The position numbers were made by a program, and so were the translations under genes. A DNA stretch of 8,549 nt from NCBI GenBank assembly GCA_050115555.1, contig JASFQI010000213.1, positions 1-8,549 on the forward strand, read 5' to 3'. Each line of letters starts with the position of its first letter. The stretch's first letter is position 1. The notes beneath the pieces are model-generated. The model worked only from the letters and a program-made list of their open reading frames with translations, made no database searches and had not been told where the DNA came from. Shown in pieces: positions 1 to 6,616 of the stretch. Source of the stretch: JASFQI01 sp050115555 (GTDB lineage Bacteria > Desulfobacterota > DSM-4660 > Desulfatiglandales > HGW-15).

Positions 1-1507
1 CCTGATCGTTGTTGAAGTCCTCGCGCCGGAGGCGTCGGGACTCGTATCCGATCAGACGGTACTCGGCCACGCGGGCGGGGTTGAACTCCACCTGAATTTT
101 CACGTCCTTGGCAATGGGAAACAGGGTGGAGGAGGCTTCCTCCACCAGGACCTTTCGCGCCTCGTTGAGCGTGTCAATGTAGGCGGCGTTCCCGTTCCCG
201 TTCTGGGCCAGCTTCTGCATGAGGGCATCGTTGTAATTCCCCTGCCCGAATCCCAGAACCGAGAGGTAGATGCCCTTTTCCCTCTCCCTCTCCACGAAGT
301 GCTGGAGCGCCTCGGGATCTCGAATGCCCACGTTGAAGTCCCCGTCCGTCGCAAGGATCACCCGGTTGATCCCTTGTGCATCAAAGCAGGATTCTGCCAG
401 GGCGTAAGCACTGCGAATGCCTTCGCCTCCCGCGGTGGAGCCCCCGGCCTTCAGGCGGTCCAGGGCGGCCAGAATTTTTCCCTTTTGTTGAACCGGGGTC
501 GGCTCCAGGACCGTGCCTGCGGAGCCTGCATACACCACCAGGGCCACGGTGTCCTCGGCATCCAGCCGGTCCACGAGCATGCGGAAGGCGTTTTTGAGCA
601 GAGGGAGCTTGTCGGGCATGTTCATGGAGCCGGAGACGTCGATCAGAAAGACGAGGTTGGCCCGGGGCCGCTGGTCCGGGACCAGGTCGAATCCCTTGAT
701 GCCGATGTGAAGGAGAAGCGTCTGCGGGTTCCATGGCGTGGGGAAGACGGAGACGGTCGGCCGGAAAGGCTGGGAGCGGTCCGCGGGCAGGGGGTAATCA
801 TAGTCGAAGTAGTTGATCAGTTCCTCGACCCGTACTGCGTTTTTCGGGGGCAGGTGGCCTGCATTCAGGGCCCTTCGAACAAAGGCATAGGATGCCGTGT
901 CCACGTCCACGGAAAAGGTGGACACCGGTTCCTCCTGCGTGCGTTTGACCGGGTTGGGTTCGAAGGTCTCGAAACGATCTCGGCCCACGTACTCCTGGGG
1001 CGGCGGCGGGGCCGGCCTTTCCTTCTCCCGAAGAACGGGGCTCCGCATTTTCCTGAGCGCCTCGACCTTGGCTCCGATCCGGCTTCTCGCTGCCCCGCCT
1101 TCCCATTCTTTCGGGGCGCTTGTCTGCGCTGGTCGTTTTACCTCCTCATCCATGGCGAGGTCCAACGCATCGTCACCGGACTCCGTGACAGGGCCCGACG
1201 GGCTGATGATCTTCTGGGGGCCCGAGCGATACGCGCTGAACTGGGGGATGAGTGCGGCTGTTACGAGTGCGAGAAACATGAAACTCACTCCTGCGGTAAT
1301 CCATGCGGGTCTGTTCATGGGATGACCTCCTTTAAGAATTTTACCCAACAGACGCACCCACCGCAGAAATCCTTTACTCCGATTTGCACCGGTTTTCTCA
1401 CCGGCCTCGAATTCCGCCATTGCGGCGCGAAGCGTTCGCTCTCGGACCCTGTCACGGGATTCGGGAACGGCGAGTTTTTCAAGTCGCTCTTGAATGTCTT
1501 TTTCCAT
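1..1507 (-). CDS. YfbK-like von Willebrand A membrane protein, possible ECF anti-sigma partner (3' end cut by window)
   Basis: 502 codons are visible before the window edge. From the 1507 start: residues 1-63 are charged and probably cytoplasmic (a Glu/Arg-rich helix, then a basic stretch with RWVRLLGKILK); about 67-90 is one hydrophobic segment (AWITAGVSFMFLALVTAALI); 91-165 is a low-complexity linker ending in PAPPPP. The vWF_A N-terminal module begins near 196 (STFSVDVDTASY). The vWA domain follows, with a complete MIDAS metal site: DVSGSM (D290, S292, S294), T358 in GGSTAGG and D388 in ATDGD. The last visible residues (VKIQVEFNPA onward) look like the start of the DUF3520/YfbK C-terminal domain, which lies outside the window. 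The start chosen is the ATG overlapping the sigma stop codon (TAATG). A second in-frame ATG at 1318 (residue 64) has a much better ribosome site, so a 439+ residue form may also, or only, be made. Family assignment is firm; the anti-sigma role is inferred from topology and gene order. vWA proteins of this family are poorly characterised. Confidence 0.88.
   Translation of the reverse strand, partial: MEKDIQERLEKLAVPESRDRVRERTLRAAMAEFEAGEKTGANRSKGFLRWVRLLGKILKGGHPMNRPAWITAGVSFMFLALVTAALIPQFSAYRSGPQKIISPSGPVTESGDDALDLAMDEEVKRPAQTSAPKEWEGGAARSRIGAKVEALRKMRSPVLREKERPAPPPPQEYVGRDRFETFEPNPVKRTQEEPVSTFSVDVDTASYAFVRRALNAGHLPPKNAVRVEELINYFDYDYPLPADRSQPFRPTVSVFPTPWNPQTLLLHIGIKGFDLVPDQRPRANLVFLIDVSGSMNMPDKLPLLKNAFRMLVDRLDAEDTVALVVYAGSAGTVLEPTPVQQKGKILAALDRLKAGGSTAGGEGIRSAYALAESCFDAQGINRVILATDGDFNVGIRDPEALQHFVEREREKGIYLSVLGFGQGNYNDALMQKLAQNGNGNAAYIDTLNEARKVLVEEASSTLFPIAKDVKIQVEFNPARVAEYRLIGYESRRLRREDFNNDQ
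1316..1333 (-). promoter_or_regulatory. Strong internal ribosome binding site and ATG inside the vWA gene
   Basis: On the minus strand AAAGGAGGT (1333-1325) precedes an ATG (1318-1316), with 7 nt between GGAGG and the ATG. The frame is the same as the long vWA frame, exactly 63 codons downstream of the 1507 ATG. It decides between two starts: this one would drop the cytoplasmic segment and leave the hydrophobic stretch as an N-terminal signal or anchor. The match to the anti-Shine-Dalgarno sequence is the best of any start in the window. It also encodes part of LKGGHP in the long form. Confidence 0.6.
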
Positions 1508-2043
1508 TACGACTTCTCGGCAAACAAAGGGTTGAGTTTCTCTCGCGCCTGGAAGATGTGCGCAGAGACGGTGGCCTCGGCACACTCCAGCACACCGGCG
1601 GCCTCCTTGTGCGTGAATCCCTCGGCCCAGACGAGCAGGGCGGCCGCCTTCTGTCTTGGAGGAAGGGCGTCGATGGCCGCGTACAGCTCCTGAACGGCCA
1701 ACGCCTCTTCACCGGGGTTTTCAGAAGAGCTGTGCGTCTCGGCCTTCCAGGCCTCGGAAAAGGCCCGCCGGGTGGAACGCCTTCGACCGAAGTCCATGGC
1801 CGTATTCATGGTGACCCGGTAGAGCCAGGTCCGGAACGAGGACCTTCCCTCAAAAGTGCGAATTTTTCCGGCTACCTTGACGAACACGTCCTGGGTGATG
1901 TCCTCCGCATCCTCGCGAATACCGCACCAGCGGTACGCGACCCGGTACACGCTCTCGTAATGCCGCGTGACGAGGCACTCGAAAGCGCGGGCGTCTCCGT
2001 TTCGGGCACGATCCACAAGGTTTTGGTCGCTGAGGCTCTCCAT
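1507..2043 (-). CDS. ECF-family RNA polymerase sigma factor
   Basis: This 178-residue protein has the usual ECF size and two-domain layout and should redirect RNA polymerase to a small regulon. Sigma-70 region 2 spans about residues 9-89, with the core-binding stretch DAEDITQDVFVKV (45-57) and the promoter-melting/-10 reading part SSFRTWLYRVTMNTAMDF (68-85). A variable Ser/Glu-rich linker (about 90-115) leads to region 4 at about 118-173. That region holds ALPPRQKAA (126-134) and the helix-turn-helix THKEAAGVLECAEATVSAHI (144-163). The ATG at 2043 is supported by an in-frame TGA 9 nt upstream; the ribosome site is weak. The stop (1509-1507) overlaps the vWA start by one base, so the two should be translated together. 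ECF factors are commonly held inactive by a co-encoded membrane anti-sigma protein; here the only candidate neighbour is the vWA protein. The ECF group and target promoters cannot be read from the sequence. Confidence 0.95.
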   Translation of the reverse strand: MESLSDQNLVDRARNGDARAFECLVTRHYESVYRVAYRWCGIREDAEDITQDVFVKVAGKIRTFEGRSSFRTWLYRVTMNTAMDFGRRRSTRRAFSEAWKAETHSSSENPGEEALAVQELYAAIDALPPRQKAAALLVWAEGFTHKEAAGVLECAEATVSAHIFQAREKLNPLFAEKS

Positions 2044-2093
2044 GCGTGTTCACTCACTTGACCCATTGGACGCATGCATGAGGAAAATCCTTT

Positions 2094-2121
2094 AGTGTAC
2101 GGCGATTCACATGTATTGAAA
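2094..2121 (-). promoter_or_regulatory. Possible promoter of the sigma/vWA pair
   Basis: On the minus strand TTTCAA (2121-2116) and TACACT (2099-2094) are separated by 16 nt, about 50 nt upstream of the sigma ATG. The match to the housekeeping consensus is only moderate. No typical RpoE-like GGAAC/GAACTT -35 element was found in 2044-2195, so autoregulation by the sigma factor is not visible. Confidence 0.25.
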
Positions 2122-2195
2122 TCGGCTTGAACCCTCTAAAGTCGGCTGTTTTTCCTCCGGCAGTGGAAGGACTCCCATCCGGCGAAACGGAATGT

Positions 2196-3203
2196 CTATC
2201 CCCGGGCAGGCCGGGACATCATCTCTTCCAGGGATGGCAAACGTTTCCTTTGTCGCTTTCCGAACTCCTTCATCAGCCGCATGACAGCGGTCTTTCGAGA
2301 CCTTTCCGGCACCATGTGGAGGAAAAACCATAGGAGCAAATGGTTCTGGTATCTGCGCGTAGCCAGACCCGCGGGCCATATCCGAAGGGCGGAACGGATG
2401 GCCTTTCCCGCCCGCTGAAGCCCATCGCCTTCCACGCTTCGGGCCATGTAGAGAAAGGAAACGTAGATACGGGCGTTCGCCATCGCCTTTCTCCTCAAGC
2501 GCTGTAGATGATTCGGCGCGGTATGAAACGCCCGGTGCAGGATGGTTTCCTGCTCGGCCCGAATCCGCTCGATATCGGTGGAAACGGACGTGGCGCGGAT
2601 ACGGTAACAGACCTGGAACTTCGGGACGAGGACAAAGGGGTAACGCCCCGCCAGGCGCAACAGGTAATCCCAATCATCCGTGCATTTCAGCAAGGGATCG
2701 AAATGCCCCACAGCCGAGAGGGAGGCTCGGCGGGCCAGGATGTTGGAGCCGCTTCCGACGAAGCAGCTGACCAGCATCTGCGGGAGAACGTTCCCTTGAT
2801 AAGAGACGGGTGCCTGGGCAAACAGGACTTGCGCGTTCTCGTCAATGAAAACCGTCCAGCTGTAAACCGCTCCGGCATCGGGGCATTCTTCCAATCGCAT
2901 GATCTGAAGCGCCAGCTTGTCCGGCGTCCATAGATCGTCGGCATCAATAAACGCAACGAACTCCCTTCCTGCCATTTCAAGCCCACGATTTCGGGCCGCA
3001 GCAGGTCCTGCGTGGTCGCCGAGGAAGGTTTGAATCCTTGGGTCACGGAACTCTTTGACCACATCGATGGTTCCATCCGTGGATCCATCGTCGATCACCA
3101 GCAACTCGAAGTCTTCGTATCGCTGGTTCAGGACCGATGCGATGGTCGCACCGATCGAATCTTCGGCATTGTAGGCGGGTAGAATGATGGAAGCACTCGA
3201 CAT
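2196..3203 (-). CDS. Family 2 glycosyltransferase (GT-A fold)
   Basis: A 335-residue inverting glycosyltransferase that should transfer a sugar from a nucleotide-sugar donor to a growing glycan or lipid-linked acceptor at the cytoplasmic face. The N-terminus begins as typical GT2 proteins do: SIILPAYNAE (5-14), VIDDGSTDGT (36-45, donor-binding Asp pair), AARNRGLEMAG (69-79), then the metal-binding DADD (87-90). DDWDYL (176-181) is the likely catalytic-base region. The C-terminal third is basic and helical and contains no strong membrane span. The ATG at 3203 was preferred because the frame upstream to a GTG at 3317 would add 38 residues unlike any GT2 N-terminus. That GTG sits just 6 nt after the preceding stop codon, so coupling from it cannot be excluded. 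This is the last gene of the glycan block and may have its own promoter. Sugar and acceptor are not predictable. Confidence 0.93.
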   Translation of the reverse strand: MSSASIILPAYNAEDSIGATIASVLNQRYEDFELLVIDDGSTDGTIDVVKEFRDPRIQTFLGDHAGPAAARNRGLEMAGREFVAFIDADDLWTPDKLALQIMRLEECPDAGAVYSWTVFIDENAQVLFAQAPVSYQGNVLPQMLVSCFVGSGSNILARRASLSAVGHFDPLLKCTDDWDYLLRLAGRYPFVLVPKFQVCYRIRATSVSTDIERIRAEQETILHRAFHTAPNHLQRLRRKAMANARIYVSFLYMARSVEGDGLQRAGKAIRSALRIWPAGLATRRYQNHLLLWFFLHMVPERSRKTAVMRLMKEFGKRQRKRLPSLEEMMSRPARG

Positions 3204-3239
3204 GATTCGGTCTACTTGTGAGTCGTTGGGTTGGGTAGG

Positions 3240-3268
3240 CTTGTAGCGGGATTTGCCTGGTGAGTCAA
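3240..3268 (-). promoter_or_regulatory. Possible sigma-70-type promoter for the last glycosyltransferase
   Basis: On the minus strand TTGACT (3268-3263, 5 of 6 to the -35 consensus) and TACAAG (3245-3240, 4 of 6 to the -10) have ideal 17-nt spacing. Transcription would start near 3233, leaving a leader of about 30 nt to the ATG at 3203. This agrees with that start and with 3204-3323 being non-coding. It is the best housekeeping-like promoter I see in the window, but rests on consensus matching alone. Confidence 0.4.
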
Positions 3269-3323
3269 GCCGATGAGAATCCGGCCCCTGTATGCGAAGG
3301 GCTTTTTCTTCACCCACGGCTCC

Positions 3324-5594
3324 TCACGACAGCCAACGAATCGCGCGTTCGGTGAAGCGCCGGACTTCTTTCGTGCTCATGCCGGATACCACGGAAAAAG
3401 GGAACCCTCTGCGAATCCCGAAGGATTTGTCCGCGATGGAGATGCGGTCGATTCCATATTTTTCAGGGTGTTGATAAATGTCCGTGCCTTCCTCCAGGCA
3501 GAACGGCTGGATATTGATCGATTTGAAAAGGGAACGGTTGGATCTCAAGTAATGCAAGGTCATCCACGCGTCCGATTCGGTCTCCGTGGGAAACCCGAAC
3601 ATCACATCGATGGTGATGTCGATGCCGGTGTCGTGGAACACCCGGAACGTCTCCTTTGCAAGCTCCGGCGTGTGAGGCTTTCGCATGAGTTTCAGGATGC
3701 GGGGGGACATCGATTCCAGGCCGGTCTCAATGCTGAGGCAGCCCGCCTTTTTCATCAAGGATGCGATCCCTTTGGAATAACCCGGCACAAGCGCGATAAA
3801 GGCCCACCAACGGACGTTCAACCCTGCTCGAAGGATGGCCCTGGAGAACGCTTCCAAAAACCCGGGAGTCAGAAAGTCATCGATGATCCGGAAGTAGGAT
3901 ACCTTGTACGTCTGCTGAAGGGACCGCATGGCCTGCACCAGGGAATCGACACGGCCCTTCTGATATCCGTCGTGGAACATTCGATACGTGCAAAAGGAGC
4001 ACTTTCCCCAGGGACATCCGAGAGATGCTCGTAGCGGGAGGACGGCGAAACGAAAATCCGTGAAATCCGGGATCGTTTTCCAAAAACCGTCGGAGGGGGG
4101 ATTGGCCCTGCTTTTACGCCATAGGCCCGCTTGATCCGGAAAATAGAGGTTGGGAACGGCATCAAAATCCCCGCCTTTCCTCGCCTGTTCGATGAAGGCA
4201 CAGAGTGCATGCTCCCCCTGTTTCACGATCAGTCCGTCTGCAATGTCGGTAAGATCATGCTGCTCAATAAGAAATCGAAGATGCTTGGTGACTTGGGCGC
4301 CCCCGAGGAGGATGGTGATGCCTGCGGTTTGTTCCTTCAACCGCCTTGCCAATAAGAGCGCGTGGTAAAGCTGATCCGGGTACACGACAGAAAATCCGAC
4401 AAGATCCATGCCGTGCTTTCGAATCAGCCGATCCAGGCGGGGAAGATCCGGATGAGGGGAGGAGGAAGTCAGTGCGGAGGTGACGATGGTGTTTATCGAT
4501 CGTCCGGCATCCAGCCTGCACATCTGTTGCCGAATGCGCCGTCGCCGGAGACGGGGCTTGTAAAGGGATATCCATCCTGCTTTCGTTCTTTCGATCCATA
4601 GTGGGCTCAGATGAGAGAGCAGCCGGTTAAACAAGTGGTACGTTCTTTGTCGACAACGGACGCGCATGGATTGCATATCGACGGCCGCCACAGGCATGTG
4701 GCGTTGACGAAGAAATCCTTTCAGAAGGGGGATCCCCAGGGGAGCCAGTTCGGAAGGAGGGCCTCCCTTGGGGTACACCAGCAGGACCCCGCCTTTGGTG
4801 AAACCCGGCTTCCTGCCTGAGCGACCTCGTTTGAACCGTCGCCGGTAGATATCCCTGACCCGGAGATACACACTGCGCCCGAAGTCGGTCGGGATGCTCC
4901 TGGAGGCTTCCCTTCGAATATTCAGGCGTACGCCTGTGACCGCAGACATCAACACCTTCGGCAGGAGACCGTTTTTGACAAAAATCGTCATCAACTCATG
5001 CCCGATCATGGGCCGCGGGATCAGAGTGACGGAGCGCATGGCCCGCACAGTTTGGGCATGGCGCCTGTCCAACCGGTCCAGTTGAGAGTAGTAGATATGA
5101 ATACGCGTTTTCGGGTGGGGGTAGTGGTTCAAGAGGAAACCCAGATCCCGAAAAGGCAGACCGTCGCCATGCTCCCGGATCAGGCGTGCGAGGTACTGAG
5201 GGTAGCGGGGGGCGTTCCTCATGTGAGTGAGCCGGGTCTGTGGTCCAAAGGCGTGAACCTCGTTCGCTTGCAGGAGAACTCCGAACAGCATGGCCGCGTA
5301 AGCACCGGCCGAATTGCCGATGGTCACCAGCCTGTCGACACGCAGGAGACAGCAGAGTTTCGCCAGAAACCGGGCGATGTCCCTGGGGTTGTCCCCGACC
5401 CCTGGAAGCCCTTTTTGGTACCAGGCGTGATAGGGATCCTTTAGTACCAGTTGGTGCGAAGGCAGGGGGGCGATCATATCCGTAAAACGGGCAGACGACA
5501 TCCCGAATCCGCCGAACATGTCTCCGAAGGCAATAAGCAAAGCATGACTGCCGGGGGCTTCACGCAAACGGATGTATTCGTTTTCAGGAATCAT
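3324..5594 (-). CDS. Fusion protein: alpha/beta-hydrolase-like domain, B12-binding-like domain and radical SAM domain
   Basis: 756 residues in one uninterrupted frame. Residues 1-215 look like an alpha/beta hydrolase: nucleophile elbow GNSAG (93-97, Ser95), with D172 or D175 and H198 (in MIGHEL) as possible partners. A basic linker (about 222-266) follows. Residues 267-465 resemble the cobalamin-binding domain of B12-dependent radical SAM enzymes: GVLLVYPKGGPPSELAPLGI (268-287) and DLVGFSVVYPDQ (396-407) plus ILLGGAQVTK, with a helical insert of about 90 residues between. No DxHxxG cobalt-ligand motif is seen, as in some members. The radical SAM domain (about 515-740) has cysteines 527, 532 and 535 in GCPWGKCSFC, then IIDDF (570-574), SIETGLES (621-628) and GFPTET (667-672). 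The cysteine spacing is CX4CX2C rather than CX3CX2C. It starts 22 nt after the upstream glycosyltransferase, with AAGGGA ahead of the ATG. It probably modifies a glycan or lipid carrier, perhaps by methylation; substrate unknown. Radical SAM identity is firm, hydrolase identity moderate. Confidence 0.9.
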   Translation of the reverse strand: MIPENEYIRLREAPGSHALLIAFGDMFGGFGMSSARFTDMIAPLPSHQLVLKDPYHAWYQKGLPGVGDNPRDIARFLAKLCCLLRVDRLVTIGNSAGAYAAMLFGVLLQANEVHAFGPQTRLTHMRNAPRYPQYLARLIREHGDGLPFRDLGFLLNHYPHPKTRIHIYYSQLDRLDRRHAQTVRAMRSVTLIPRPMIGHELMTIFVKNGLLPKVLMSAVTGVRLNIRREASRSIPTDFGRSVYLRVRDIYRRRFKRGRSGRKPGFTKGGVLLVYPKGGPPSELAPLGIPLLKGFLRQRHMPVAAVDMQSMRVRCRQRTYHLFNRLLSHLSPLWIERTKAGWISLYKPRLRRRRIRQQMCRLDAGRSINTIVTSALTSSSPHPDLPRLDRLIRKHGMDLVGFSVVYPDQLYHALLLARRLKEQTAGITILLGGAQVTKHLRFLIEQHDLTDIADGLIVKQGEHALCAFIEQARKGGDFDAVPNLYFPDQAGLWRKSRANPPSDGFWKTIPDFTDFRFAVLPLRASLGCPWGKCSFCTYRMFHDGYQKGRVDSLVQAMRSLQQTYKVSYFRIIDDFLTPGFLEAFSRAILRAGLNVRWWAFIALVPGYSKGIASLMKKAGCLSIETGLESMSPRILKLMRKPHTPELAKETFRVFHDTGIDITIDVMFGFPTETESDAWMTLHYLRSNRSLFKSINIQPFCLEEGTDIYQHPEKYGIDRISIADKSFGIRRGFPFSVVSGMSTKEVRRFTERAIRWLS

Positions 5595-5616
5595 TGGAGC
5601 CAGTCCCTTGACTCAT

Positions 5617-6522
5617 CTATTCGGCCTCGAGCTTTTCGTACATGTAACCAGCCAGGTTGGCTATCTCCCAGAGCATCAAAAGGGAGATGACGCCGACGGC
5701 CCTGACTGGGGCGGTTCCCTTGCAACGCTCCCATACAAGGCGGGGAAGCTGCAGGTGAAACCCCGTGTCGCAGGCCATGGTTCCCGACCGCCGTTGCCTG
5801 CGGGCTTGGTGGTACTGGTAGGCCCCTCGTCCATAACGGAAATGCTGGCGGAGAAAACCGCCCAATGAAAGGGAATGAGCGTGCCAGACCATCGCTCGCG
5901 GGCAATAGGCCATACCGCGATCAGAGAGAAGCCACCGGTCGCAGAGATCTCGGTCTTCAGATGCCCGAGCAAAGGCGGCGTCGAATCCGGCCATTGCCTC
6001 GAATGCGGACCGATTCACGGCCATATTGTTAGAGGCAAAAAAGCGCGCGTCACCCGGTGACCGGTTGTAAAACTCATAGGCCATATGGATGATTTCCTGG
6101 CTGACAACGGAAAACAGATTGCTTTCCAGCAGATTGACGATGCGTCCCCCGATCAGGCGATCCGGATGCTTGCTCAAGCATTCTTCCAGCTGCCGAAGCC
6201 AGGCTGGGTCAACACGGCAGTCATCGTCCGTAAAAGCCACCCAATCACCTCGGGCGGCGGAAACCCCTACGTTCCGGGCATAGGCCGGGCCATGATTTTC
6301 CGTGCGCAATAAGCGGATGTGCAGTCGGTTTTCAAAGGCAGCAACAACAGGACGAATCGGTTGCGGTCCGCCGTCATCGACCACGATGATCTCGAAACGG
6401 CTCTTCGGGTAATCGAGCGTGGTCATGGCGATAAGGCACTTCCGCAACGCTTCCGGGCGGTTATAGGTTGGGATGACAACGGAGAACCGGTATTCCGTAG
6501 GGTTCCTTTCTCTCGGCTTCAT
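5617..6522 (-). CDS. Family 2 glycosyltransferase (GT-A fold)
   Basis: A 301-residue glycosyltransferase. Its motifs run in order: FSVVIPTYNRPEAL (13-26), IIVVDDGG (45-52, donor-binding), HGPAYARNVG (77-86), metal-binding TDDDC (98-102) and ASEDRDLCDRW (187-197, with E189-D190 as the likely catalytic-base pair). The C-terminus carries a short hydrophobic stretch (AVGVISLLMLWEIANLAGYM) that may lie on or in the inner membrane. The ATG at 6522 starts just before the first conserved strand and has GGGGA 10 nt upstream. The frame stays open further upstream to 6768, but that part overlaps the sulfotransferase and looks non-coding. The protein is unlike the second glycosyltransferase outside the shared motifs, so they probably add different sugars. 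It sits 94 nt after the sulfotransferase and 22 nt before the radical SAM fusion. Acceptor and donor are unknown. Confidence 0.94.
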   Translation of the reverse strand: MKPRERNPTEYRFSVVIPTYNRPEALRKCLIAMTTLDYPKSRFEIIVVDDGGPQPIRPVVAAFENRLHIRLLRTENHGPAYARNVGVSAARGDWVAFTDDDCRVDPAWLRQLEECLSKHPDRLIGGRIVNLLESNLFSVVSQEIIHMAYEFYNRSPGDARFFASNNMAVNRSAFEAMAGFDAAFARASEDRDLCDRWLLSDRGMAYCPRAMVWHAHSLSLGGFLRQHFRYGRGAYQYHQARRQRRSGTMACDTGFHLQLPRLVWERCKGTAPVRAVGVISLLMLWEIANLAGYMYEKLEAE

Positions 6523-6550
6523 CACGTCGCCATCCCCTTGATCCGGTTTT

Positions 6551-6560
6551 CTGTATACAG
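6551..6560. repeat. Perfect 10-bp palindrome CTGTATACAG
   Basis: CTGTATACAG reads identically on both strands. It lies in the 94-nt gap between the sulfotransferase and the glycosyltransferase, 29 nt upstream of the glycosyltransferase ATG. It could be a small operator, but it lacks the longer spacing of a LexA box (CTGT-N8-ACAG), and a 10-bp palindrome can occur by chance. Confidence 0.3.
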
Positions 6561-6587
6561 GACGCCCAATAAGTACAGGCGGGGTGT

Positions 6588-6612
6588 GGCAGGCGTCTCC
6601 ATGAGGCCTGCC
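6588..6612 (-). other. Hairpin just after the sulfotransferase stop codon
   Basis: On the minus strand GGCAGGC (6612-6606) pairs with GCCTGCC (6594-6588), and inside them CTC and GAG can pair around ATG with a 2-nt bulge. It starts 4 nt after the TGA. No T-run follows, so it is not a standard Rho-independent terminator. It may protect the mRNA 3' end or set different expression of the genes on either side. Confidence 0.5.
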
Positions 6613-6616
6613 CGGA

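Noticed and set aside
188..205. Triple GTTCCC-like hexamer repeat
   Set aside because: It encodes the NGNGN stretch of the vWA protein, a normal feature of this family just after the domain's glycine-rich segment, so it is not a separate repeat element.
299..1693. 464-codon plus-strand open frame
   Set aside because: It is antisense to the vWA gene and the sigma factor, which show clear family motifs; the translation has no recognisable domain. High GC content leaves the opposite strand open.
1384..2061. 225-codon plus-strand open frame
   Set aside because: Opposite strand of the ECF sigma gene; no domain signature and composition typical of a shadow frame.
2121..2195. Possible terminator after the last glycosyltransferase
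   Set aside because: Only a weak 5-bp TGGGA/TTCCA pairing was found and no T-run follows it, so no Rho-independent terminator is supported.
3273..4034. 253-codon plus-strand open frame
   Set aside because: Antisense to the radical SAM domain, whose motifs are intact in the minus frame.
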